This document shows positions 1-7,683 of a DNA stretch of 64,000 bases, one piece after another; the first letter of the stretch is position 1, and every line of letters begins with the position of its first letter. The position numbers and the translations under genes were made by a program. Origin of the DNA: Burkholderia sp. 9120 (lineage in GTDB: Bacteria > Pseudomonadota > Gammaproteobacteria > Burkholderiales > Burkholderiaceae). Under the pieces are notes generated by a model, which saw only the letters and a list, made by a program, of their open reading frames with translations, had not been told where the DNA came from and did not search any database. The stretch spans positions 2,356,001 through 2,420,000 of the forward strand of contig NZ_JQNA01000002.1 in NCBI RefSeq assembly GCF_000745015.1. Reading direction: 5' to 3'.

Positions 1-1081
1 TCATGCGCTTCGAACCGGCCGCCAGCTCGCGCATGGTCTCGACCACATCGCCCACCAGGCTGCTGCCGCGCGCCGCGACTTCCGACGCGCCATGCGCCAC
101 GCCGCCCGCCTGCTGCGCGTTCTCGGCGTTCATCTTCACCGTCGACGTGAGTTCCTGCATGCTCGACGCGGTTTCCTGCAACGCGGCGGCCTGTTCTTCG
201 GTGCGTTGCGACAGATCGGTGTTGCCCTGCGCGATCTCGCCCGACGCCATCAGGATCGACTCGCTCGATTCGCTGATGCCCGACACGATGCCCGCCAGCC
301 GCTCGCGCATGTTGCGCAGCGCGAACAGCATGCTGTCGGTGTCGCCGGCGCGCGTGTCGACGCGCACGCTCAGGTCGCCATCGGCGATCCGGTTGGCGAT
401 CTGCATCGCGTAGTCCGGCTCGCCGCCGAGTTGACGCGCCAGACGGCGCGCGATCAGCGTGGCGAGCAACATGCCCACGACGATCGCGCCCAGCACCAGC
501 ACGCTCATCACGATCCGCATGTGCTGGTAGTCGGTGCTCGCTTCCTGCTGCGCCTCGTTGGCTTGCTCGCGGCGATAGTCGATCAGCGCCGTGATGCGGT
601 CGCGCAGCGCTTCGCTGGCGGCAATCGCGCGACGCACGAGTTCGTTGTTGTCGACGCCGGCCGGAATCGGCTCGAGCCCGATCTGTTGATGCACGATGCC
701 TTCCCACACCGCCGATTCACGCAGCACGCCGTCGAACATCTCCTGGCCCTTGCCGGCGCCGGCGGTCTTGCGATACTCGTCGTAGGCGCTGTGCATGGTC
801 TTCAGCGACGCGACGATGCCGTCCTTCAACTTTTGACGGCCGGCGTCGTCGGTGGCATAGCCGAGATTCGCGGCGGCCAGATCGGAATCGATCTTGTGGC
901 GATTGGCCTCTTCCATCCAGTAGAGGCCGTTCATGTGTTTGTCGCCGATCACGGTCGTAATGTCATGCATCGACGACAGCGTGCTTAACGCCGTCGCGCC
1001 GATCACGACGCAAAAGCCGATCACCACGGCGAACGCCAGCAACAGTTTGCGGAATACGGTCATGCGGTCGAACCACTTCAT
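1..1081 (-). CDS. Methyl-accepting chemotaxis protein, 3' part cut off by window edge
   Basis: Inner-membrane chemoreceptor that would relay ligand binding to CheA/CheW. The N-terminal 360 residues are visible. They comprise a first membrane helix at about residues 9-30 following MKWFDRM, a four-helix-bundle type periplasmic domain (about 35-165), a second helix (about 170-195), a HAMP linker (about 196-250), and the start of the cytoplasmic methylation helices with the typical run [20 protein letters not shown]. The conserved hairpin tip and C-terminus lie outside the window. The start ATG is followed by a positively charged stretch and then the hydrophobic helix, as usual for this family. 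Ligand unknown. It belongs to the same broad type as the receptor at 7684-9405. Confidence 0.95.
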   Translation of the reverse strand, partial: MKWFDRMTVFRKLLLAFAVVIGFCVVIGATALSTLSSMHDITTVIGDKHMNGLYWMEEANRHKIDSDLAAANLGYATDDAGRQKLKDGIVASLKTMHSAYDEYRKTAGAGKGQEMFDGVLRESAVWEGIVHQQIGLEPIPAGVDNNELVRRAIAASEALRDRITALIDYRREQANEAQQEASTDYQHMRIVMSVLVLGAIVVGMLLATLIARRLARQLGGEPDYAMQIANRIADGDLSVRVDTRAGDTDSMLFALRNMRERLAGIVSGISESSESILMASGEIAQGNTDLSQRTEEQAAALQETASSMQELTSTVKMNAENAQQAGGVAHGASEVAARGSSLVGDVVETMRELAAGSKRM

Positions 1082-1411
1082 CTCATCATCCCTTCACAAG
1101 GTCTCGACAGGCTGTTTCGCCATCGCGCCGTAGCGACCCCGTTCGAGATCAGTTGGGTACGTAGCGACGCTCCTTCTCTTTTACGGCTGTCAGGGCGGAG
1201 TCTTGATCAGACAAATGGCAGGAATAACCGGGAAAGGATGATGTAAGCAACGCGCGTTGAGCGGGGCCGGATCGCGGCGCCACGCCTGTGCGGCCGCTCG
1301 CCGCAGGGGTGTTTGGGATTCGTCCGATGTATTGAGGTAAACCGGTCTCTTAGACTGCGTTTGCTGCGTTCACCCCATGAACTGCATGCGATGTTGTAAC
1401 TCTCCGACTTG

Positions 1412-1446
1412 CCGCTCACGCTTCCCCGGCGTGAGCGGTTTTTTTT
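1412..1446 (+). terminator. Orphan rho-independent terminator on the plus strand
   Basis: A 10-bp perfect stem (CCGCTCACGC / GCGTGAGCGG, 7-nt loop) is followed by eight T on the plus strand. Both flanking genes lie on the minus strand, and the minus-strand reading of the hairpin has no T tract. It therefore does not serve either gene. The rest of the 374-bp gap (1082-1455) shows no convincing protein gene. A short plus-strand transcript ending here is the simplest explanation (see findings). Confidence 0.75.
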
Positions 1447-1455
1447 CGTCTGGCG

Positions 1456-2109
1456 TTATACGCTCGCGGCGAAGGCGCTTTCGGCGAGTCGTAACGCGTG
1501 AGCGCCGACGTCGTCCGGCCATGCCGCGACGATCGCCGCAAAACGCGGCTGGTCGTTCGCATAGAGCGCGCGCGTGGCGTCTTCGTAGTCCGGCAGATTG
1601 CCGGCCAGCGCGGTCATGAAGCGATAGACGGCTTCCTGCGCCGCGCGTCGGCGATCCTTCTCCTCACCCGCGACGCGCGCCGCCTCGACCAGCTTGCGCA
1701 GCGCCACCGACGCGCCGCCCGATTGTCCGTTCAGCCAATCCCAGTGACGCGGCAGCAAAGTGACCTCGCGGGCCACGACGCCGAGCTTGGGCCGGCCACG
1801 GCTGCGCGGTGTGCCGTCCTCGGTCGCGGTGGTCGGTTCGGCGGCGGGTTCGGCGGCGGGTTCGGCGGTCGGTTCGGCGGCCGCTTCACCGTCTCGCGGC
1901 TGGCTGGCCAGCCGCGCCACGATTTCCTCCGACGTGCCGCGCAAATCGAATTCGATCGGCTGGCTCGTGATGTCGTCGAAGATCAGCACGGGCGCCTGTT
2001 CGCCGCGCGCAAGCACCGCTTTGACCGCTAGCGCGACGTCCGACAGTGAACCCGACGCGATGCGGCGATGGCCTTCAAAGGCGGTGCAAGTGGAGATGGG
2101 CGAGGTCAC
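1456..2109 (-). CDS. DUF2239 family protein
   Basis: 217-residue cytosolic protein of the DUF2239 family, function unknown. The N-terminal part (about 1-65: TAFEGHRRIASGSL, VLIFDDITSQPIEFDLRGT) and the C-terminal part (about 105-215: GRPKLGVVAREVTLLPRHWDWL) match the family pattern. Between them is a low-complexity Ala-Glu-Pro linker built from repeats of AEP encoded by a 12-bp tandem repeat (about 1845-1890), which may vary in length between strains. The start is GTG, chosen because AGGAG lies 7 bases upstream and the family sequence begins there. The promoter region carries two direct repeats (2137-2185). The GRP-like segment hints at nucleic-acid binding, but that is only inference. Confidence 0.8.
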   Translation of the reverse strand: MTSPISTCTAFEGHRRIASGSLSDVALAVKAVLARGEQAPVLIFDDITSQPIEFDLRGTSEEIVARLASQPRDGEAAAEPTAEPAAEPAAEPTTATEDGTPRSRGRPKLGVVAREVTLLPRHWDWLNGQSGGASVALRKLVEAARVAGEEKDRRRAAQEAVYRFMTALAGNLPDYEDATRALYANDQPRFAAIVAAWPDDVGAHALRLAESAFAASV

Positions 2110-2136
2110 GACAAACTCCTGAAAGAGGATTTGCCG

Positions 2137-2185
2137 AATTATACCCGGGTGAAATTTGGACGCAACATATTATCCGGGTGAAATT
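2137..2185. promoter_or_regulatory. Two direct repeats in the DUF2239 promoter
   Basis: CCGGGTGAAATT occurs at 2145-2156 and again at 2174-2185, 29 bp apart, each preceded by an AT-rich TTAT. On the minus strand the proximal copy reads into TATAAT (2138-2143), a good -10 box for the DUF2239 gene. The arrangement looks like paired operator sites overlapping the promoter. The cognate regulator is unknown. Confidence 0.45.
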
Positions 2186-2261
2186 CAAGAACACCTTTGC
2201 GGTCTGCGATTGACCGCGCGCGCTTCAGGTCGCCTTAGTTGCTTCTAGTCGCTTAATCGCT

Positions 2262-3788
2262 TTAGTGCCCCGGCGTCACCGCCGCATGGCGAGCATGCGT
2301 GTGAACCGTCGCGCGATAACCCATCACGCGATTGCGGCCCGCGTCTTTGGCTTCGTAGAGCGCCTCGTCGGCGGCGTTGATCAGCGCGCGGCTCGTTGCG
2401 AAGGCGTGGCCGTGGGTCGTGGCGACGCCCACGCTCACCGTCAGCACATGATGCGAACTCGCCACATGGCGCAGTTCGCGGGCGTGAATCGCCGCGCGAA
2501 TCTTCTCGGCGATGTGCGCCGCGCCGGCCGCGTCGGTATCCGGCAGCAGCACCGCGAACTCTTCGCCGCCGTAGCGCGCCGCCGTGTCGCCTGGACGCCG
2601 CACGTTCTGCGAGATGCTGCGGGCCACCGTGACGAGCGCATCGTCGCCCGCCGAATGGCCGTACAGATCGTTGAAACCCTTGAAATTGTCGACGTCGATC
2701 AGCAGCATCGACAGCGCCCAGCCATTGCGTTGCGCGCGGCGCCATTCCGCGTCGACCTCCTCTTCGAAGGTGCGGCGGTTGTTCAGGCCGGTGAGCCCGT
2801 CGGTGCGCGCCAGCATGCGCAACTCTTCCTCGGCGGCGCGGCGATGCCGCAACTGCTGCGAAAACAGCAAAGCCAGCGCGATGATCGTCAGATCGAGCGC
2901 GGCGATCAGCGAACCGATGATCCACGCGCGGTGCCGCCATTCCACGTAGATGTCTCGCGTGGACAGCGCGACGTCGAGGATCAGCGGATACATGTCGATA
3001 TGGCGGAACGCGTACCAGCGCTCGACGCCGTCGATCGCCGCCGTGCCGAAGAAGTCGCCGCTCGGCTGGGTGAGAAAGCGCGAATAGTTGGCGGTGCCGG
3101 CGAGGCCGATACCGATGATCTTCGGATCGTAAGGACGCCGCATCAGCATCGTGCCGTCGCTCAGCATCAGCGCCATGGAGCCGCCGGTGCCGAGGTTCAT
3201 GCCGGCGAACAGGCTGCGGAAGTAAGTGAGGCGCATCGTGCCGACCACCACGCCGCCGAAGCTGCCGTCCGGCTTGGAAATGCGCCGGCTCAACGCGATG
3301 CTGACTTCCTTGCCGGTCACCTTCGGGATGAACGGGTGACTGAGATACAGGCCGACGTTGGGAGAATCGCGTTGCACCTTGAAGTAGTCGCGATCGGCGA
3401 CATTGATCTTGCGCGGCGGATCGGCTTGCGAATCGAAGCGGATGTTGCCCGCTTCGTCGACGACGAGGAGCGAGCCGAGGTCTTTGGCACTGGCCGAGCC
3501 GTCGAACAGCACCATTTGGCGCATGGCGGGATCAAGGTTCAGCACGCCGGGCTGCTTCAGACCGTCGATCACCGCGCGCAGCGACAGATCGTAGATCTCC
3601 AGATTGCGCGACACGTCGCGCTCGATCAGCAGGGAAACGTTGAAGACGGAGTCCTGGGCGCGCCGCAGCGCGTCATCGCGCATCTGGGCCAGCACCCACA
3701 CGGCGATCGCGAGTATCGCGCTGGCCAGCACGATACTGATCGCAATCACGATGTTCGGTCGGCGCGTCACCATGGCAGGTTCGTTCAA
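2262..3788 (-). CDS. Membrane diguanylate cyclase with dCache-type sensor
   Basis: Makes cyclic di-GMP from two GTP. The 508 residues contain a membrane helix at about 12-34, a periplasmic PDC/dCache-like sensor (about 40-280, with DRDYFKVQRDSPNVGLYLS typical of such sensors), a second helix (about 288-310) and a C-terminal GGDEF domain (about 325-490). The active site reads GGEEF at 407-411. An intact inhibitory I-site RPGD lies at 398-401, exactly five residues upstream, so product inhibition is expected. No EAL domain is present. The gene stands alone, separated by about 140 bp from its upstream neighbour. Ligand and output are unknown. Confidence 0.93.
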   Translation of the reverse strand: MNEPAMVTRRPNIVIAISIVLASAILAIAVWVLAQMRDDALRRAQDSVFNVSLLIERDVSRNLEIYDLSLRAVIDGLKQPGVLNLDPAMRQMVLFDGSASAKDLGSLLVVDEAGNIRFDSQADPPRKINVADRDYFKVQRDSPNVGLYLSHPFIPKVTGKEVSIALSRRISKPDGSFGGVVVGTMRLTYFRSLFAGMNLGTGGSMALMLSDGTMLMRRPYDPKIIGIGLAGTANYSRFLTQPSGDFFGTAAIDGVERWYAFRHIDMYPLILDVALSTRDIYVEWRHRAWIIGSLIAALDLTIIALALLFSQQLRHRRAAEEELRMLARTDGLTGLNNRRTFEEEVDAEWRRAQRNGWALSMLLIDVDNFKGFNDLYGHSAGDDALVTVARSISQNVRRPGDTAARYGGEEFAVLLPDTDAAGAAHIAEKIRAAIHARELRHVASSHHVLTVSVGVATTHGHAFATSRALINAADEALYEAKDAGRNRVMGYRATVHTHARHAAVTPGH

Positions 3789-3929
3789 GCATGCGCTGAG
3801 TCACGCGCGTGAAGAAGGAGGCCGCGTCCGCAATAGCGCGTCCCGTTTGCCCGTAGCGTACCAGACACGGCAATGCGTCAAACGATTGAATAGGCGGCTT
3901 TTTCCGGGCTTGAACGAAAACCGGAGCGC

Positions 3930-4631
3930 TTAGCCGGCGTGCAGATCGAGCGCGGGGGCGGACGCCGGGCAACTGAGCGCGCGAATGTCGACGGTTTCGA
4001 GCACGGCCTTGGCGGCGCCGTGGCGCGCGACGGTCAGCATGGCGAGGCCGATGTCTTCGGTGCTCAGCACGTAGTTCGGCAGCAGCGCGCGCAGCATCGG
4101 CAGGAAGGGTTTGGCTAGCGTGTAGAACAGCCGGTATGAACGTGTTTTCGAGCGGACGCCGTGCAGCGGTTCGATCACGCCCGGGCGGAACAGGTAGACG
4201 GCTTTGAACGGCAGTTGCCGTAGCGCGTTCTCAGTGCGGCCTTTGACGCGCGCCCACATGCTGCGGCCGCGCTCGGTGCTGTCGGTGCTCGCGCCGGATA
4301 CGTAGACGAAGGTCATGCGCGGGTTGAGACGCGCGAGCGTGCGCGCCGCCGCCATCGTCAGGTCATAGGTGAGGCGCGTATAGTCCGCCTCCTTCATGCC
4401 CGCCGACGAAACGCCGAGGCAGAAGAAGCACGCGTCGAAACCGGTGAGCTGCGCTTCCAGCGCGCTGTAGTCCATCAGGTCCGGCTGGATTACTTCGATG
4501 AGACGCGGATCGAGCTGGCCACTGCGCGTGCGGCCGACCGTCTGGACCACCTCGACGTCCGGTGCGCGCAGGCATTCGCGCAAGACGCCTTGTCCGACCA
4601 TGCCGGTCGCGCCAAAAATCAGAACCTTCAT
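3930..4631 (-). CDS. NAD(P)-binding epimerase/oxidoreductase-like protein
   Basis: 233-residue Rossmann protein of the atypical SDR (NAD(P)H-binding, YwnB/Htatip2-like) group. The dinucleotide-binding loop FGATGMVGQG lies at residues 5-14. No classical YxxxK dyad in the usual context is obvious, which fits the atypical class. Its ATG overlaps the stop of the upstream short-chain dehydrogenase by four bases (ATGA), so the two are translationally coupled and probably act in the same pathway. Substrate unknown. Confidence 0.8.
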   Translation of the reverse strand: MKVLIFGATGMVGQGVLRECLRAPDVEVVQTVGRTRSGQLDPRLIEVIQPDLMDYSALEAQLTGFDACFFCLGVSSAGMKEADYTRLTYDLTMAAARTLARLNPRMTFVYVSGASTDSTERGRSMWARVKGRTENALRQLPFKAVYLFRPGVIEPLHGVRSKTRSYRLFYTLAKPFLPMLRALLPNYVLSTEDIGLAMLTVARHGAAKAVLETVDIRALSCPASAPALDLHAG

Positions 4632-5578
4632 GATGCGTGCTCCATGGTCGCGCGAGGCCAGCGCGCGTTGGTGAGTGCTTCGGAAACCGCCCACAGGCGC
4701 GCGGCGATCGCCTTGTCTTGCGCGAGACGGGAAATCTGCGCGGCGCCCGGCGGCCCTTTCAGTTCGAACAAGCCGGTCGGTCCGTAATAGCCGGCGGGTT
4801 CGGCGTTGGGCGAAGTCGCGGCGAACAGCGTCGGCAATGCGCCGTCCGCGGCCGATTGGCTCGCGAGCGGCTCGAATGTCATGCGGTTGATCGCCTGCAG
4901 CAGCGTGTCGGCGCCCGGGCCGTTGGCGATCAGATCGGTGCGCGCGTAGCCGGGATGCGCCGCGTTGCTCAGCAGTCCCCAGCCGTTCGCATCGCTGCGG
5001 CGTTGCAGTTCGAGCGCGAACATCAGCATCGCCAGCTTCGACTGCGCGTACGCGGGCCAGGGCTTGTAGCCGGGCTGCCATTGCAGATCGTCGAAATGAA
5101 TCGCGGCACCGATCTTGTGCGCGCCGCTGCTCAGATTGACCACGCGCGGCTCGCGTCCTGCACGCAGCAACGGCAGCAAGCGTTCGGTCAGCGCGAAGTG
5201 ACCGAGGTAGTTGGTGCCGAATTGCAGTTCGAAACCGTCCGAGGTGGTTTGCCGCGTGGGCGGCGTCATCACGCCTGCGTTGTTGATCAACAGATCGAGC
5301 GCCGCGTGTCCGGAGGCGAATTGATCGGCGAACTGGCGCACAGACGCGAGGCTCGCCAGATCGAGATGCGTGTAGCGGATCGACGCGGCGGGATGCCGCG
5401 CGCGAATCGCGTCGAGCGCGGCTTGGCCTTTTTGCTCGTTGCGTCCGGTGAGCACGACCTCGGCGCCCGCGCCGGCCAGTGCCAGCGCCGTTTCGAAACC
5501 GAGCCCGCCGGTCGCGCCGGTGATCACCGCGAGGCGGCCGGTCTGACGGGGAATGTCCGCAGTGGTCCAGTTAGGCAT
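4628..5578 (-). CDS. Short-chain dehydrogenase/reductase (retinol-dehydrogenase-like)
   Basis: 316-residue classical-type SDR. The cofactor motif TGATGGLG is near residues 19-26, NNAG follows in the middle, and the catalytic Tyr/Lys pair is in YAQSK. The length and the LSS.AHK and HPGYARTDL segments resemble the WWOX/retinol dehydrogenase-like bacterial group. Start ATG (MPNWTT) gives the normal family N-terminus, although the frame stays open further upstream. Coupled to the downstream epimerase-like gene by an ATGA overlap. Two 39-bp tandem repeats lie in its upstream gap. Confidence 0.88.
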   Translation of the reverse strand: MPNWTTADIPRQTGRLAVITGATGGLGFETALALAGAGAEVVLTGRNEQKGQAALDAIRARHPAASIRYTHLDLASLASVRQFADQFASGHAALDLLINNAGVMTPPTRQTTSDGFELQFGTNYLGHFALTERLLPLLRAGREPRVVNLSSGAHKIGAAIHFDDLQWQPGYKPWPAYAQSKLAMLMFALELQRRSDANGWGLLSNAAHPGYARTDLIANGPGADTLLQAINRMTFEPLASQSAADGALPTLFAATSPNAEPAGYYGPTGLFELKGPPGAAQISRLAQDKAIAARLWAVSEALTNARWPRATMEHAS

Positions 5579-5647
5579 GGAGTGTGTCCTCATTGGTGCG
5601 GCGTCGATTCGACGCCGCCGTGCCGATTGCCGCGATGAATGCGCTGA

Positions 5648-5725
5648 CCTGTGTCGTTGCGCCAGGCGCCACGCCAGCCGCCAAGGCCTGTGTCGTTGCA
5701 TCAGGTGCCGCGCCGGCCGCCGAGG
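5648..5725. repeat. Two tandem 39-bp repeats
   Basis: Units at 5648-5686 and 5687-5725 match at 33 of 39 positions and sit in the 181-bp gap between two SDR genes. The unit length is a multiple of three. Read on the plus strand the copies differ in six codons, three of them silently. No gene can be supported there, however. Confidence 0.7.
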
Positions 5726-5759
5726 CCTGCGCGCTGGTCACGCTCATCACGATAGACGC

Positions 5760-6635
5760 TCAGGCTTTCGCCGGCGCGACAGGAAACGCGGGCAGTTGCG
5801 CCGGCGCGGAGAAATCCGTCGACAGACTGACGGCGTGCCACGCTTCAGCGTTCGCCGCGCGCGCCTTCTCGCCTTCGCCGCAATAGTGCAACGCATCGCT
5901 GCCCAGCAACAGATGCGCCGGCAGCGCGTCGTGATAGGCGAGCTTCAGCACGACTTGCGCCACCTTCGCCGGATCGCTGGCTTCGCGACCGATGTACTGC
6001 TTCAGCATCCCGACGATCGCGCCAACCGACGGCTCATAGTCCGGCAGCAATTCAGGCGTCGCGCCGGACGCCTCGTTACCCCATTCCGTTTTCATGCCAC
6101 CCGGCTCGAGTGCGGTGACGTGGACGCCGAATGGCGCGAGCTCCTGGCTCAGCACTTCGGTGAAACCGCCGACCGCCCACTTCGCCGCCTGATACGCACC
6201 CAGCCCCGCGATCCCGACGCGTCCGCCGACCGACGAAATCTGGATGATGTGCCCGGCGCGCTGCTGCCTCAGCACCGGCAACGCGGCGCGCGTCACGTTG
6301 ACCACGCCGTAGAAGTTCGTATCGATTTGCGCGCGGAAATCGTCCTCGCTGGTTTGCTCGAACGGCACCAGATGGCCGAAGCCCGCGTTGTTGACCACCA
6401 CGTCGAGGCGGCCGAAGGCGTCGACGGCGCTCTGCACCGCGTCGCGCGCCGCCGCCGGATCGGTGACGTCCAGCGCGACCGCGCGAACCTGCTCGCCGTA
6501 GCGCGCCACCAGATCCTGCAGGCGGCCCGGATCGCGCGCGGTGGCGACGACCCGCTCGCCCGCTTGCAACGCGGCTTCGACGATCTCGCGCCCTAGGCCG
6601 CGAGCACTTCCAGTAACCAGCCAGACTTTCGACAT
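5760..6635 (-). CDS. Short-chain dehydrogenase/reductase
   Basis: 291-residue classical SDR. The motifs are TGSARGLG near residues 8-15, NNAGFG (about 88-93), ISS and the catalytic YQAAK (about 155-159). The segment LEPGGMKTEWGN after the active site resembles the bacterial 'oxidoreductase, SDR family' group that follows TetR regulators. Start ATG (MSKVWLVT) has AAGGAG 7 bases upstream. A TGAG-N10-CTCA operator lies just upstream, and a similar one sits before the tetR gene immediately upstream, so this is very probably the repressor's target. Substrate unknown. Confidence 0.9.
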   Translation of the reverse strand: MSKVWLVTGSARGLGREIVEAALQAGERVVATARDPGRLQDLVARYGEQVRAVALDVTDPAAARDAVQSAVDAFGRLDVVVNNAGFGHLVPFEQTSEDDFRAQIDTNFYGVVNVTRAALPVLRQQRAGHIIQISSVGGRVGIAGLGAYQAAKWAVGGFTEVLSQELAPFGVHVTALEPGGMKTEWGNEASGATPELLPDYEPSVGAIVGMLKQYIGREASDPAKVAQVVLKLAYHDALPAHLLLGSDALHYCGEGEKARAANAEAWHAVSLSTDFSAPAQLPAFPVAPAKA

Positions 6636-6656
6636 GATGCGCTCCTTCGAGTTAAA

Positions 6657-6674
6657 TGAGCAAGCAATCACTCA
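6657..6674. promoter_or_regulatory. Putative TetR operator before the SDR gene
   Basis: On the minus strand this reads TGAGTGATTGCTTGCTCA, an imperfect inverted repeat sharing TGAGTGATTGCT with the site before the tetR gene at 7294-7307. It lies between the tetR stop and the SDR ribosome-binding site. Confidence 0.65.
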
Positions 6675-6691
6675 TTAATTAGACAAAAAAT

Positions 6692-7264
6692 TTAGTGCCT
6701 GGCGATCGCGTTCCAGAACGCGTCAAAACCAGCCGCACGATAGCGCGCGGCCTGGTCCGGTTCGCGTGCAATGAAATCCATGGTGGTTTCCGCGAGCGCG
6801 CTCATGATCGCCGACAGAAACGCCGGCGGATGGTCGCGCAACGCACCACTCGCCACGCTCGCCTGAATCATTCCGTTGATGTCGGCGAACGACTGCATGC
6901 CGGTTGCCCGCGTATGGTCGGTGAGCCGCTCGGAGACCGCCAGTTGCGCCATGGCGCGGCGTTTTTGCGGCTGCGCGACGCCCCAGTCGACGAACTGGTT
7001 CCACACGTGCTGCGCACGCTCTTTCACGCTCGCGTGTTGCGGATACGTGGTCATCATCACTTCGCGCAGTTCAGCCTTGATGTCGAGGTATAAGGCATTC
7101 AGCAAGTCGTCTTTACTGTCAAAGTACGTGAACAGCGTGCCTTCCGCCACGCCCGCCAGCTTGGCAATGCGCGCGGTCGGCGCGCCCAGCCCCTGCTCGG
7201 CGATCACCGCAGCGGCGGCGGCAAGGATGGCGTTACGTTTGTCTTCGCTTTTGGGACGGGCCAT
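6692..7264 (-). CDS. TetR-family transcriptional regulator
   Basis: 190-residue one-component repressor. The N-terminal helix-turn-helix spans about residues 8-54 (AAAAVIAEQG, TARIAKLAGVAEGTLFTYF, SKDDLLNALY). The C-terminal ligand/dimer domain follows. It is encoded directly upstream of and in the same direction as an SDR gene, with a 56-bp gap. Near-identical TGAG...CTCA sites precede both genes, supporting autoregulation and control of the SDR. Ligand unknown, probably a small carbonyl or aromatic compound that the dehydrogenase acts on. Confidence 0.93.
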   Translation of the reverse strand: MARPKSEDKRNAILAAAAAVIAEQGLGAPTARIAKLAGVAEGTLFTYFDSKDDLLNALYLDIKAELREVMMTTYPQHASVKERAQHVWNQFVDWGVAQPQKRRAMAQLAVSERLTDHTRATGMQSFADINGMIQASVASGALRDHPPAFLSAIMSALAETTMDFIAREPDQAARYRAAGFDAFWNAIARH

Positions 7265-7293
7265 GCTGAGTCGATCCGGCTAACGGCAATAAA

Positions 7294-7307
7294 TGAGTGA
7301 TTGCTCA
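7294..7307. promoter_or_regulatory. Putative TetR operator before tetR itself
   Basis: TGAGTGATTGCTCA, an imperfect palindrome 30 bp upstream of the tetR start. It shares 12 bases with the site at 6657-6674. Confidence 0.65.
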
Positions 7308-7683
7308 ATCATAACGACGAAGCGACGCCCGTTCAAGCCGTTTTTTTCGCTTCGCGTTTCTCGAACAGACGGTTGCGCCCCGCCGCCCATTTCAGCAGGC
7401 AAGAAACCTCGTGCCAATGCTGTCACCGAGTGCTTAAATTTACTCATCTCCTGAGGAAATTACGTCTTCTTCGCTCATCGCGTGCAAGCTTATAGAGACA
7501 TACCCGATACCCCTTAAGTCCTCGAGCCTCCAGTCCGATATCCGGTAAATGGGATACCCATTTTGGGGAAATCAACCGCGCAGGGCCGCTTTGCAGTTGA
7601 AGCGGTCACATAGACGCTCCCATGCCCGGACCTGAGAGTCCATTGCGAACGCTTTCTAACGTTTCGTTTTTGGAGAAACAACC
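7308..7683. other. Intergenic region before chemoreceptor gene
   Basis: About 375 bp between the divergent tetR and chemoreceptor genes. I see no credible gene. The stretch 7535-7575 is AT-richer and probably carries the receptor promoter. GGAGA at 7672-7676 is its ribosome-binding site. Confidence 0.5.

Noticed and set aside
92..988. Plus-strand open frame over the first chemoreceptor
   Set aside because: Antisense shadow of the chemoreceptor; no family resemblance.
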